A DNA stretch of 64,000 nt from Cryobacterium fucosi (GTDB lineage Bacteria; Actinomycetota; Actinomycetes; Actinomycetales; Microbacteriaceae), in NCBI RefSeq assembly GCF_004403515.1, contig NZ_SOHH01000087.1, positions 1-64,000 on the forward strand. The letters are read 5' to 3'. Numbering within the stretch: the first letter of the stretch is position 1; each line of letters starts with the position of its first letter. Below are positions 41,626 through 49,946 of the stretch, one piece after another. A program made the translations under genes and the position numbers. Below the pieces are notes generated by a model. The model was not told the origin of the DNA. It searched no databases and worked only from the letters and a program-made list of their open reading frames with translations.

Positions 41626-41931
41626 TCACCGGAAGCAGTCCGCGGCGTCGTCGATGTTCCAGAAGGTGCCGAGCGCCGTCGTGCGGGTGGCCGCCAGAAG
41701 GCGCCGTGCGGCGAAGCGCTCGTCGGTGCCGTCGGTGCTGCGTTCGATGTGCCCGAGCACCGCGCCGGTGCCGTTGACCACACGCCAGAGTCCGTCGGCG
41801 ACGGGGAGCAGGGACAGGTCGCGGAGGGTGCCGGCGCGCGCCGGCCGGAGGAAACGGCCTGGCTGGAGCGAACGGTTCGGTTGGGCAAGTTTCGTGAGGG
41901 CAAGGTTCGGCAGGGCAGGAGCTGTGGACAT
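41626..41931 (-). CDS. Conserved small actinobacterial protein
   Basis: A 101-residue protein. Its second half has the strand pattern L-W-R-V-V-N-G-T-G-A-V-L-G-H-I-E, a short beta-hairpin found in small proteins of related bacteria from what I recall, followed by a helix and F-W-N-I-D-D-A. No function is known. Confidence 0.6.
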   Translation of the reverse strand: MSTAPALPNLALTKLAQPNRSLQPGRFLRPARAGTLRDLSLLPVADGLWRVVNGTGAVLGHIERSTDGTDERFAARRLLAATRTTALGTFWNIDDAADCFR

Positions 41932-41996
41932 GGAATCCTCCGATATCGGCCGGCCGCGGTTGATGGTGTCTCCACGCTAGGGCCGGCCTCCGACAT

Positions 41997-42962
41997 TCAG
42001 TCCGCGGCGGCGAACGGCTCGTTCCCGAGGGCGAGGTCCTGGCTGGCGAGGTCCAGGTCGACGACCTTGTTCACCCGGGCGGTTTGCGCGACCACGATGC
42101 CGCCCAGCACAAGTCCGACTCCGGCCACCTGCACGGTGTCGAGTGACTCACCGAGCCACAGGAACGCGAATCCGAACGCGAAGAGCACCTCCGACGCGGA
42201 GACGATTCCGGCGGCCGTCGCAGTCAGCCGGCCCAGCGCCATGTACGACAGCAGGTACGGCGCGAACGACCCGGCGACCCCGTTCCAGAGCAGCAGCAGC
42301 CAGAGCGGCAGGGCGAGCGCCCCGAGGTTGCCGTGCAGCGGCACCTGCTGCGCCAACGTCTGCGGCTCGACTTGCCACCACGCGCTGAAGACGAGCCAGA
42401 ACGCGCTCGCGAAGAGCATCGACCAGAACGACACCACCAGGGGCGACGTGGATGCGACCTGCCGCTCGCCGACCAGGAAATACACCGCGAGGCAGATCGC
42501 GGCAGCGACCCCGGCCAGAACGCCGAGCGGCGACAGGGTGCTCGCCCAGATCTGCGCGACCACCGCCATCCCGATCAGCACGCAGCCGATGGCGAGCCAG
42601 ATCCGCGGCTTCACCCTCTCCTTGAAGACGAACCGCGCGAACAGGGCCACCAGCAGCACTCCGGAATACTCGAGCATGAGGGCGATGCCCACCGGCAGCA
42701 GGCTGATCGCCACGGCGTAGAACCACTGGATGAGGGCAACGCCGGCGACACCGAGCAGCGCCATCACCGCCACCTGCCGTCGGCCGATCCGGAAAGCCCG
42801 GCGGTTGGTGACGAACAGCAGGGTGCCCGCGAGCACCGCGATGATCGTCACTCGGAAGAAGGTCAGCTGGGCAGGCGAGAGACCGGCCTCCACGATCACC
42901 TTGGTTGTGCTGCCATTGAGGCCGAAGAGCAGCGACGCGAGGAGAGCGTAGAGGTAGCCCAC
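41997..42962 (-). CDS. EamA-family transporter
   Basis: A 321-residue inner-membrane protein with ten hydrophobic spans in two five-span EamA repeats, the DMT fold used for export of amino acids and metabolites. The first repeat begins at residue 2 and the second near 147. The final 30 residues are cytoplasmic and acidic. It follows the aldo/keto reductase in the same direction with a gap of three bases, so they probably share an mRNA. The substrate is unknown. Confidence 0.87.
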   Translation of the reverse strand: MGYLYALLASLLFGLNGSTTKVIVEAGLSPAQLTFFRVTIIAVLAGTLLFVTNRRAFRIGRRQVAVMALLGVAGVALIQWFYAVAISLLPVGIALMLEYSGVLLVALFARFVFKERVKPRIWLAIGCVLIGMAVVAQIWASTLSPLGVLAGVAAAICLAVYFLVGERQVASTSPLVVSFWSMLFASAFWLVFSAWWQVEPQTLAQQVPLHGNLGALALPLWLLLLWNGVAGSFAPYLLSYMALGRLTATAAGIVSASEVLFAFGFAFLWLGESLDTVQVAGVGLVLGGIVVAQTARVNKVVDLDLASQDLALGNEPFAAAD

Positions 42963-42965
42963 CGC

Positions 42966-43973
42966 CTAGCGCAGCCCGGTGCCGTGCACGGCGAACGGTT
43001 CGATCGCCGCGATCTCGTCGCTGGTCAGGGCCGGGGCATCCAGGGCCGCAACGGTCTGCTCCAGCTGGCTGACGCTGCTCGCCCCGACCAGCACGCTCGT
43101 CACCGACTGTTGGCGCAGGATCCACGTCACGGCAAGCTGGGCAAGGGTCTGGCCGCGCTCGGCCGCGATCGCGTTCAGGCCGCGGACGCGTTCGAGGTAC
43201 GTATCGGTGAGCACATCCGCGGTCAGGAACCGGCTGGTCGCGGCCCGGGAGTCCGCGGGGACCTTCCCCGACAGGTACCGGTCGGTCAGGAGGCCCTGCG
43301 CCAACGGGGAGAAGCAGATGCTGCCCACGCCCAATTCGTCGAGCACCGGGAACAGGCCGTCTTCGACATGGCGGTCGAACATCGAGTAGCGCGGCTGGTG
43401 GATCAGGAGCGGAACGTTGTACTGGGCCAGCGCGGCGGCGGCCGCCCTGGTCTGCTCAGGCGTGTAGCTGGAGATGCCCACGTAGAGGGCCTTGCCCTGC
43501 TGAACGGCGGATGCCAGTGCCCCCATCGTTTCCTCAATCGGGGTCTCCGGGTCGGGGCGGTGGGAATAGAAGATGTCGACGTAGTCCAGGCCGAGGCGGC
43601 CGAGGCTCGCGTCGAGGGACGACAAGAGGTACTTGCGCGAGCCGAAGTCGCCGTAGGGGCCGGGCCACATGTCATACCCGGCCTTGCTCGAGATGACCAG
43701 TTCGTCCCGGTACGGACGGAAGTCTTCGGCGAAGATCCGGCCGAAGTTGGTCTCGGCGGAGCCGTAGGGAGGGCCGTAGTTGTTGGCCAGGTCGAAGTGG
43801 GTCACCCCGAGGTCGAAGGCGCGGCGCAGGATAGCCCGCTGGGTGTCCATCGGTCGGTCGTGCCCGAAATTGTGCCAGAGGCCGAGCGAGAGCGCCGGAA
43901 GCTTGAGTCCGCTCCGTCCGGTGCGGCGATAGGTCATCTCGGAATAGCGGCTCTCAGCGGCAACGAAGGTCAT
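42966..43973 (-). CDS. Aldo/keto reductase (YghZ-like)
   Basis: A 335-residue NADPH-dependent reductase. The catalytic set lies in F-D-L-A-N-N-Y-G (Asp, Tyr near 60-66), K in I-S-S-K-A-G (near 97) and His in Y-S-H-R-P-D (near 138). The opening Y-R-R-T-G-R-S-G-L-K-L-P and the G-P-P-Y-G-S-A-E segment are typical of the YghZ/L-glyceraldehyde 3-phosphate reductase group, which also reduces methylglyoxal. It is divergent from msrA, with only 17 bases between the starts, so control regions must overlap. Confidence 0.88.
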   Translation of the reverse strand: MTFVAAESRYSEMTYRRTGRSGLKLPALSLGLWHNFGHDRPMDTQRAILRRAFDLGVTHFDLANNYGPPYGSAETNFGRIFAEDFRPYRDELVISSKAGYDMWPGPYGDFGSRKYLLSSLDASLGRLGLDYVDIFYSHRPDPETPIEETMGALASAVQQGKALYVGISSYTPEQTRAAAAALAQYNVPLLIHQPRYSMFDRHVEDGLFPVLDELGVGSICFSPLAQGLLTDRYLSGKVPADSRAATSRFLTADVLTDTYLERVRGLNAIAAERGQTLAQLAVTWILRQQSVTSVLVGASSVSQLEQTVAALDAPALTSDEIAAIEPFAVHGTGLR

Positions 43974-43990
43974 GCAGTTACTCTAGGACC

Positions 43991-44515
43991 GTGCAAACTT
44001 TTGTGGTCGCAGGTGGATGTTTCTGGTGTCTCGATGCCGTCTATCGGGTGCTTCGCGGGGTGAGCGACGTCGTCTCGGGTTACACCGGGGGAGACACGCC
44101 CAACCCGACCTACGAGGCGGTGTGCACCGGTCGTACCGGGCACGCGGAGGCCATTGCGGTCACCTTCGATCCGGAGGTCATCCCGGCCAACGTGATCCTT
44201 GACGTCTTCTTCACGCTGCACGACCCCACCCAGCTGAACCGCCAGGGCGCCGACGTGGGAACGCAGTACCGCTCCGCCATGTTCTACGCCGACGACGAAC
44301 AGAAGCGACTCTTCGAAACGGCGCGCACCCGTGCCGCGGAATGGTGGGGCGAGGGCATCGTCACGACGATCCAGCCGCTCGGCGAGTACTTCGTCGCGGA
44401 GGACTACCACCAGGACTTCTTCGCCAAGAACCCCGGCCAGGGCTACTGCATGGCCGTTGCCCTGCCCAAGGTGAATAAGATCCGCAAGTCCTACGCACAG
44501 TACATCCTTCCCTAG
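43991..44515 (+). CDS. msrA: Peptide-methionine (S)-S-oxide reductase
   Basis: A 174-residue MsrA that repairs oxidised methionine. The G-C-F-W-C active-site motif is at 9-13 with the nucleophilic Cys10, Y-T-G-G-D-T-P-N-P-T-Y near 31-41, and G-H-A-E near 50-53. A Cys near the end (G-Y-C-M-A) can resolve the sulfenic acid. The start is a GTG close to the divergent aldo/keto reductase start, and the N-terminus is short, so the protein lacks any leader. Confidence 0.94.
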   Translation: MQTFVVAGGCFWCLDAVYRVLRGVSDVVSGYTGGDTPNPTYEAVCTGRTGHAEAIAVTFDPEVIPANVILDVFFTLHDPTQLNRQGADVGTQYRSAMFYADDEQKRLFETARTRAAEWWGEGIVTTIQPLGEYFVAEDYHQDFFAKNPGQGYCMAVALPKVNKIRKSYAQYILP

Positions 44516-44700
44516 CCCTCCACAGGACGCGGCACGGTTGTCTTGTCCACGTTCACGGTGCACGGCGGCCCGCCGGGGCCGTCCTGCCGCACACTCGGAG
44601 CACGTGGCCCGGGGGCGACGGAGACAGGCACGAGCGTTCGCTCCCGGGTCGCGCGCGTCGAGGCGCTGCCCGGCGCCCGACGAGGTGCAGGGAGAACGCA

Positions 44701-45249
44701 ATGAGTGACACCATCACAGTGACCGGGATCGTGGCGACAACGCCGCGCCACCTCGTCACCAGCACCGGGCTGGCCATCACGTCGTTCCGGCTGGCTTCCG
44801 GTCAGCGCAGGTTCGACCGGGCGAAACAGTCCTGGGTGGATGCGGAGACGAACTGGTATACGGTCTCGACCTTCCGGCAGCTGGCCCACAACGTGGTGCG
44901 GTCGGTGCGGCGCGGCGAACACGTCGTCGTGGCCGGCCGGCTGCGCATCCGCGACTGGCACAACGCAGACAAGAACGGCACCGCGATCGAGATCGAAGCT
45001 GACAGCGTTGGGCACGACCTGACCTGGTGCACCACGATCTCCCAGCGGGTCGCCCCCGCACCCGGGCGGCTGCCCGACGAGCCGGCAGAGCCGTCAGAGC
45101 CTGCGACGCCGTCCGCCGCGGTACTCTCCGCCGCGGACCAGGACGATCCCGACCGGGCAGACCCCGGCGGTCCGGCTGCGCTGGACCGGGCTGAATCCGA
45201 CGGTTTCCTGCCGCGGGAGGAGGCTGGCCTGGTCGCCTTAGACTCTTAG
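44701..45249 (+). CDS. Single-stranded DNA-binding protein (paralogue type)
   Basis: A 182-residue protein with an SSB OB-fold at residues 1-110: I-T-V-T-G-I-V near 5-11, R-L-A-S-G near 30, W-Y-T-V-S-T-F-R near 52-59, and R-G-E-H-V-V-V-A-G-R-L near 71-81. The tail is acidic and disordered but lacks the D-D-D-I-P-F end of the housekeeping SSB. It is probably an accessory SSB, as found in other actinobacteria. Confidence 0.82.
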   Translation: MSDTITVTGIVATTPRHLVTSTGLAITSFRLASGQRRFDRAKQSWVDAETNWYTVSTFRQLAHNVVRSVRRGEHVVVAGRLRIRDWHNADKNGTAIEIEADSVGHDLTWCTTISQRVAPAPGRLPDEPAEPSEPATPSAAVLSAADQDDPDRADPGGPAALDRAESDGFLPREEAGLVALDS

Positions 45250-45346
45250 GGTCGGCCGCATCCGTGGCCCCTGGGCGGATGCCCGTGCAGCCGGCGAGCG
45301 GAACGTGTCTGGTAGGAGCCACGCGACAAATAGACTGGTAGGCACT

Positions 45347-47029
45347 ATGGCCGAATTTATTTACTCGATGGTCCGCGCACGCAAAGCGGTTGGCGACAAG
45401 CTCATCCTCGACGATGTCACAATGTCTTTCTTCCCCGGCGCCAAGATTGGCGTGGTCGGGCCGAACGGAGCCGGAAAGTCCACGATCCTGAAGATCATGG
45501 CCGGCCTCGACACACCGAGCAACGGTGAAGCAAAGTTGTCACCCGGTTACAGCGTCGGCATCCTCATGCAGGAGCCCGAACTGGACGAGACGAAGACCGT
45601 GCTCGAGAACGTGCAGGAAGGCGTCGGCCCGATCAAGGCCAAGGTCGACCGGTTCAACGAGATCAGCCTCGCCCTGGCCGAACCGGACGCCGATTTCGAC
45701 GCTCTTCTGGCCGAAATGGGCACCCTGCAGGAAGCCATCGACGCCGCCGATGCCTGGGACCTCGACTCCCAGCTCGAACAGGCCATGGACGCCCTGCGTA
45801 CCCCGCCGGGAGATTCGGCCGTTTCCGACCTCTCGGGCGGTGAGAAGCGGCGGGTGGCGCTGACCAAGCTGCTCCTGCAGAAGCCCGACCTGCTCCTCCT
45901 CGACGAGCCCACAAACCACCTCGACGCCGAAAGTGTGCTGTGGCTCGAACAGCACCTCGCCCAGTACCCCGGCGCCGTCCTCGCCGTCACCCACGACCGG
46001 TACTTCCTCGATCACGTGGCCGAGTGGATCGCCGAGGTCGACCGCGGCCACCTGTATCCCTACGAGGGCAACTACTCCACCTACCTCGAGAAGAAGCAGG
46101 AACGACTGCTGATCGCGGGCAAGAAGGACGCGAAGATGGCCAAGCGCCTCGCCGACGAGCTTGAATGGGTGCGCTCGAACGCCAAGGGACGCCAGGCCAA
46201 GTCCAAGGCCCGCCTCGCCCGGTACGAGGAAATGGCCGCGGCGGCGGAGAGCACCCGCAAGCTGGACTTCGAAGAGATCCAGATCCCGGTCGGCCCGCGC
46301 CTCGGGGCCCAGGTCATCGACGCGAAGAAGCTCAACAAGGGCTTCGGCGACCGTGTCCTCATCGACGGACTCAGCTTCACCCTCCCGCGAAACGGCATCG
46401 TCGGCATCATCGGCCCGAACGGTGTCGGCAAGACGACGCTGTTCAAGACCATCGTCGGCAAGGAGCCGCTCGACGACGGCGAGCTCAAGATCGGTGAGAC
46501 TGTCGCGATCTCCTACGTCGACCAGGACCGCACCGGCATCGACCCGAACAAGACCCTGTGGGAGGTCGTCTCTGACGGCCAGGACTACATCCAGGTCGGC
46601 AAGACCGAGATCCCGTCCCGCGCCTACGTGTCCACCTTCGGCTTCAAGGGTCCCGACCAGCAGAAGAAGGCCGGCGTGCTCTCCGGTGGAGAGCGCAACC
46701 GCCTGAACCTGGCGCTCACCCTCAAGCAGGGCGGCAACCTGCTCCTGCTCGACGAGCCCACCAACGACCTGGACGTCGAAACGCTCGGCTCGCTCGAGAA
46801 CGCGCTGCTCGAGTTTCCCGGCTGCGCCGTGGTGATCACTCACGACCGGTGGTTCCTCGACCGGATCGCGACCCACATCCTCTCCTATGAGGGCACCGAC
46901 GAGAACCCGGCGAACTGGTACTGGTTCGAGGGCAACTTCGAATCCTACGAGCAGAACAAGATCGAACGCCTCGGCCCGGATGCCGCGAAGCCGCACCGTT
47001 CCGCCTACCGCAAGCTCACCCGCGATTAG
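45347..47029 (+). CDS. ettA: Energy-dependent translational throttle protein
   Basis: A 560-residue ABC-F ATPase. Two ABC domains carry Walker A (G-P-N-G-A-G-K-S near 35-42 and G-P-N-G-V-G-K-T near 359-366), signature motifs L-S-G-G-E-K-R-R and L-S-G-G-E-R-N-R and Walker B D-E-P-T-N. The EttA-specific arm and P-tRNA interaction linker lie between them, and N-W-Y-W-F-E-G near the end is typical. EttA binds the ribosome E site and gates entry into elongation by ATP/ADP ratio. The ATG at 45347 is preferred over 45305. Confidence 0.95.
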   Translation: MAEFIYSMVRARKAVGDKLILDDVTMSFFPGAKIGVVGPNGAGKSTILKIMAGLDTPSNGEAKLSPGYSVGILMQEPELDETKTVLENVQEGVGPIKAKVDRFNEISLALAEPDADFDALLAEMGTLQEAIDAADAWDLDSQLEQAMDALRTPPGDSAVSDLSGGEKRRVALTKLLLQKPDLLLLDEPTNHLDAESVLWLEQHLAQYPGAVLAVTHDRYFLDHVAEWIAEVDRGHLYPYEGNYSTYLEKKQERLLIAGKKDAKMAKRLADELEWVRSNAKGRQAKSKARLARYEEMAAAAESTRKLDFEEIQIPVGPRLGAQVIDAKKLNKGFGDRVLIDGLSFTLPRNGIVGIIGPNGVGKTTLFKTIVGKEPLDDGELKIGETVAISYVDQDRTGIDPNKTLWEVVSDGQDYIQVGKTEIPSRAYVSTFGFKGPDQQKKAGVLSGGERNRLNLALTLKQGGNLLLLDEPTNDLDVETLGSLENALLEFPGCAVVITHDRWFLDRIATHILSYEGTDENPANWYWFEGNFESYEQNKIERLGPDAAKPHRSAYRKLTRD

Positions 47030-47036
47030 GACCACG

Positions 47037-47531
47037 ATGAAGCTGCATGTGCCGATCACGCTCCGCTGGTCCGACCTGGACGCGTACGGCCATGTCAACA
47101 ACGCCGCGATGCTGCGCCTCCTCGAGGAGGCGCGCATCCAGGCGTTCTGGCTGGACGAGGATGCGACCGAGCCCGCGCTCGGAGCGGGCACCGCGGTTCT
47201 CGACGGCCGGCCGGGTGCGGCGACGCTGACCCTGATCGCCCGGCTCGAGGCCGAATACCTCGCACCGATTCCCTACCTTCGGCAGCCGGTCGTCGTGCGG
47301 CTCTGGCTGGGCAAGCTCGGCGGGGCCAGCCTCGAGGTCTGCTACGAGGTGTGGAGCCCCGACGGAGTGCTGCCTGCCGTGCTGTACGCCCGCGCGAGCA
47401 CCACGATCGTGCTGGTCGACGCCGCCACCGAGCGGCCACGCAAGATCAGCCCGACCGAGCGCGACGCCTGGAGCCCGTACCTGGATGAGCCGGTCAGGTT
47501 CACCCGGCGGGCATCCGTTCCGGAGGACTAA
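47037..47531 (+). CDS. Acyl-CoA thioesterase (hot-dog fold)
   Basis: A 164-residue 4HBT-type thioesterase. W-S-D-L-D-A-Y-G-H-V-N-N near 10-21 contains the catalytic Asp and the H-V-N-N motif. It starts seven bases after ettA and should be cotranscribed, an arrangement I associate with actinobacteria. The substrate is likely a short or medium acyl-CoA. Confidence 0.87.
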   Translation: MKLHVPITLRWSDLDAYGHVNNAAMLRLLEEARIQAFWLDEDATEPALGAGTAVLDGRPGAATLTLIARLEAEYLAPIPYLRQPVVVRLWLGKLGGASLEVCYEVWSPDGVLPAVLYARASTTIVLVDAATERPRKISPTERDAWSPYLDEPVRFTRRASVPED

Positions 47532-48022
47532 CGCGGAGTCTCGCTGAACGAGCCCTGCCAGATCGCCCGGCTGCCGGATTCGCCCACGAGCACCGTCTGC
47601 CAGGTGGCCGCGCCGCCGAGGCCGAGGGCCAGCAGCACGAGGAGCACGCTCACCGCCCGCCGCCCGGCTCGCTCGCGCACGCGTCGTCGCCGGTCCTGCA
47701 CGGTGTGCCAGAGCCAGACGAGGATGCCGAGCAGGCCGAGGGACAGCGTCCACGGCCAGAGCGCGCCGCCCAGGCCGGCATGCACGCCGATCAACGGGGT
47801 GGGTGCCACCCGCGCCTGCAACCAGGACCCGGCCTGGGTCGTGAGCGGCACCAGCGCGATCACCGCCAGCCCCAGCGCCGGCAGCACGATGCCCAGGCGG
47901 CGGCGCAACGTGGGGAAGGCCGCGGCGAGCAGCACGGCCAGGGCGGTCACCGGAACGAGCACGACGACGAGGTGCACGAGGAGAACGTGCAGGGGGAGAC
48001 CGTTGACGGAGTAGAGGTCCAT
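47528..48022 (-). CDS. DUF2231-like membrane protein
   Basis: A 164-residue protein with four spans (about 8-32, 43-62, 79-105, 118-140) and the early H-x(n)-H pattern V-N-G-L-P-L-H-V-L-L-V-H-L of DUF2231-like proteins, whose His residues may bind heme or metal. It follows the Rieske gene by 13 bases in the same direction, so the two probably form one redox unit in the membrane. It overlaps the thioesterase end by four bases on the opposite strand. Confidence 0.78.
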   Translation of the reverse strand: MDLYSVNGLPLHVLLVHLVVVLVPVTALAVLLAAAFPTLRRRLGIVLPALGLAVIALVPLTTQAGSWLQARVAPTPLIGVHAGLGGALWPWTLSLGLLGILVWLWHTVQDRRRRVRERAGRRAVSVLLVLLALGLGGAATWQTVLVGESGSRAIWQGSFSETPR

Positions 48023-48035
48023 GGTCGCCCGCTGC

Positions 48036-48488
48036 CTAGGTGGCGGTGACCGAGTCGCCGGTGACCGAGACCGGCACCGCGACCAGCGGGCTCGGGGCAG
48101 GGCCACCGAGAACCTCGCCGGTCATCGCGTCGAACTTCGAGCCGTGGCACGGGCAATCGAATTCCTTGCCGACGGGCTTCACCACGCAACCCTGATGGGT
48201 GCACACGGCGCTGAACGCGACCACTTTCCCGGCGCTCGGCCGGCTGACCAGGATCGGCTTCCCGTTGAGGGACGCCTCGACCGAACCGCCGACCGGGATG
48301 TCGGCCAGCTTGGCGACCGTCGTCGACCCTCCCGTGTCGGTCTTCGCGGCGCCCGGTTGCCCGGTGGCGGCGGTGCCGGTGCTGCAACCGACGAGCGCGA
48401 CGGCGGCTCCCGCGCCTCCGAGCAGGAGGGCGGCGCGGCGGGACACGCCCGCGGCGGTCCCGGCTGGAATCGTGGTGGGGGGCGTCAT
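48036..48488 (-). CDS. Rieske 2Fe-2S lipoprotein, Tat-exported
   Basis: A 150-residue protein. The N-terminus has twin Arg (17-18), a hydrophobic segment and lipobox L-V-G-C with Cys35, so it should be exported folded and lipid-anchored. The Rieske boxes are C-T-H-Q-G-C (Cys96, His98 ligands) and C-P-C-H-G-S (Cys112, His115 ligands); Cys101 and Cys114 can form the disulfide. It is a small stand-alone Rieske protein, not the bc1 subunit. An ECF-type promoter lies in its upstream region. Confidence 0.9.
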   Translation of the reverse strand: MTPPTTIPAGTAAGVSRRAALLLGGAGAAVALVGCSTGTAATGQPGAAKTDTGGSTTVAKLADIPVGGSVEASLNGKPILVSRPSAGKVVAFSAVCTHQGCVVKPVGKEFDCPCHGSKFDAMTGEVLGGPAPSPLVAVPVSVTGDSVTAT

Positions 48489-48562
48489 GGTTCTCCTCGA
48501 ACGGGTTCGCGAATAGGTTGGGGTCGGCAGGGCGATGCTACCCAGTTGGCCTGTTACTCAGT

Positions 48563-48590
48563 ACAACGACACGGTGACGGTTTCGGTTCA
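48563..48590 (-). promoter_or_regulatory. ECF-type promoter of the Rieske operon
   Basis: On the minus strand TGAACC (48585-48590) and CGTTGT (48563-48568) are separated by exactly 16 bases, the form expected for a SigL/SigK-type ECF sigma factor. It reads toward the Rieske gene. Confidence 0.7.
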
Positions 48591-48599
48591 GCGCACGGG

Positions 48600-48627
48600 T
48601 GAACCGCCGTGACGGGTCCGACGTGTT
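48600..48627 (+). promoter_or_regulatory. ECF-type autoregulatory promoter of the sigma gene
   Basis: TGAACC (48600-48605) and CGTGTT (48622-48627) are separated by exactly 16 bases and lie just upstream of the sigma gene. The -35 box is identical to that of the opposite promoter nine bases away. The form resembles the consensus reported for SigL of M. tuberculosis. Confidence 0.72.
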
Positions 48628-48642
48628 AACGGCGGGAGGTGC

Positions 48643-49155
48643 ATGGTGACGGACGAGCGAGCCGAACTGTTGCGTGCCCTCCACGACGAACACGCCCCGG
48701 CGCTCTGGCGTTATGAGGTGCGGCTGACCGGGGATGCCGGCCTGGCCGACGATGTGGTGCAGGAAACCCTGCTCCGCGCCTGGCGCCTGCCGCGCGTGCT
48801 CGACCAGTCGGAGACGTCCGCCCGGGCCTGGCTGTTCACGGTGGCGCGGAATCTCGTCATCGACGATCGTCGATCGGCCCGGCACCGCCACGAGATCACC
48901 ACCGACCAGTTCCCGGAACAGCTGACACCCGACCAGACCGCCGCCCTCCTGGACTCCTGGCTGGTCGCCGACGCGCTGGCCGGGCTCTCGCACGAGCACC
49001 GGGCCGTGGTGGTCTGCGCGTACTACCGCGGCCAGTCGGTCGCCGAGACCGCACGGCTGCTCGACATTCCGCCTGGCACCGTGAAGTCCCGCCTGCACTA
49101 CGCGCTGCGGGCCATGCGGTTGACCCTGCACGAGCGGGGGGTGAGCGAACGATGA
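48643..49155 (+). CDS. ECF sigma factor (SigK/SigL type)
   Basis: A 170-residue ECF sigma factor: region 2 (about 10-75) with D-D-V-V-Q-E-T-L-L-R-A-W-R-L and A-R-N-L-V-I-D-D-R-R, and region 4 (about 110-165) with H-R-A-V-V-V-C-A-Y-Y-R-G-Q-S-V-A-E-T-A and a helix-turn-helix ending G-T-V-K-S-R-L-H-Y-A-L-R. Cotranscribed with a zinc anti-sigma factor, with which it overlaps by four bases. It probably activates its own promoter and the opposite Rieske promoter. Confidence 0.92.
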   Translation: MVTDERAELLRALHDEHAPALWRYEVRLTGDAGLADDVVQETLLRAWRLPRVLDQSETSARAWLFTVARNLVIDDRRSARHRHEITTDQFPEQLTPDQTAALLDSWLVADALAGLSHEHRAVVVCAYYRGQSVAETARLLDIPPGTVKSRLHYALRAMRLTLHERGVSER

Positions 49156-49940
49156 CCACACCGGACGCCTACGCCGACTGGGATGCCGCCTACGTGCTTG
49201 GGGCATTGTCGTCCGCTGAGCGGCACGAGTTCGAGCGTCACCTCGCCGACTGCGCCGACTGCGCCCGGATGGTCGCCGAACTCGCGGCACTGCCGGGGCT
49301 CCTGGGAACCGTTTCGGTCGAACAGGCGCTTGCGCTCGATCGCCAGGCCGGCGAGCCGCACCCCGACGCGCCGCCCCGGGACTCCGAACGCGCCACGGAG
49401 CCGCGATTGTCGGGCCAGAGCCTGCCGCGACTAATGGCCAGGGTGCGGCGACGCCGGCGTCGGGCCCGCGTGCTCGTGGCCGGGGTTCTCGTGGCGGTGG
49501 CCGGTGCGGCTGCGACCGCCGCCCTCGTGCTGACCGCGGGGCTGCCGGGCGCTCCCGGCGTGCCGACCGCGGTTCCCGTCGCGTCCGCGGCTCCTGGCAG
49601 CGCCCCGACCGTCGCAGCCCGCACGGTGATGCAGCAGGTGGTGCCCAGCCCCCTCAGCGCCAGTTTCGTGCTGACCGGCGAGCCGTGGGGAACTCGGATT
49701 GACGCGTCGTGCAGCTACGCGGAGACCGGCGAAGGCTCAGGGGCCGCCGAACGGGCGTATTCGATGTACGTGACCGACACCCGCGGCACGGCGACGCTGG
49801 TGGCGACGTGGCTGGCCGGTCCGGGCACCGCGATCGAGGCCGTCGGCACGACGAGCGTCGCCCCGCGCGACATCGCCGCCGTGGACATCCGTCTCGAACC
49901 GATCGGCCTGCTGCTGCTGGCCGGACGGCCGCAACCCTGA
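49152..49940 (+). CDS. Zinc-finger anti-sigma factor, membrane-bound
   Basis: A 262-residue RskA-like protein. The cytoplasmic N-terminus has the H-x3-C-x2-C zinc motif (His30, Cys34, Cys37) of the ZAS class, a basic patch precedes one membrane span at about 107-131, and the extracellular C-terminal domain is beta-rich like RskA. It should hold the sigma factor inactive until a signal, possibly thiol oxidation, releases it. Confidence 0.9.
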   Translation: MTTPDAYADWDAAYVLGALSSAERHEFERHLADCADCARMVAELAALPGLLGTVSVEQALALDRQAGEPHPDAPPRDSERATEPRLSGQSLPRLMARVRRRRRRARVLVAGVLVAVAGAAATAALVLTAGLPGAPGVPTAVPVASAAPGSAPTVAARTVMQQVVPSPLSASFVLTGEPWGTRIDASCSYAETGEGSGAAERAYSMYVTDTRGTATLVATWLAGPGTAIEAVGTTSVAPRDIAAVDIRLEPIGLLLLAGRPQP

Positions 49941-49946
49941 GCGGGA

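Noticed and set aside
40735-42720. 661-codon plus-strand ORF
   Set aside because: It runs opposite the membrane protein, small protein and EamA transporter genes; a GC-rich shadow frame with Arg-rich composition.
45539-47191. 550-codon minus-strand ORF
   Set aside because: Shadow of ettA; the plus-strand frame has all ABC-F motifs.
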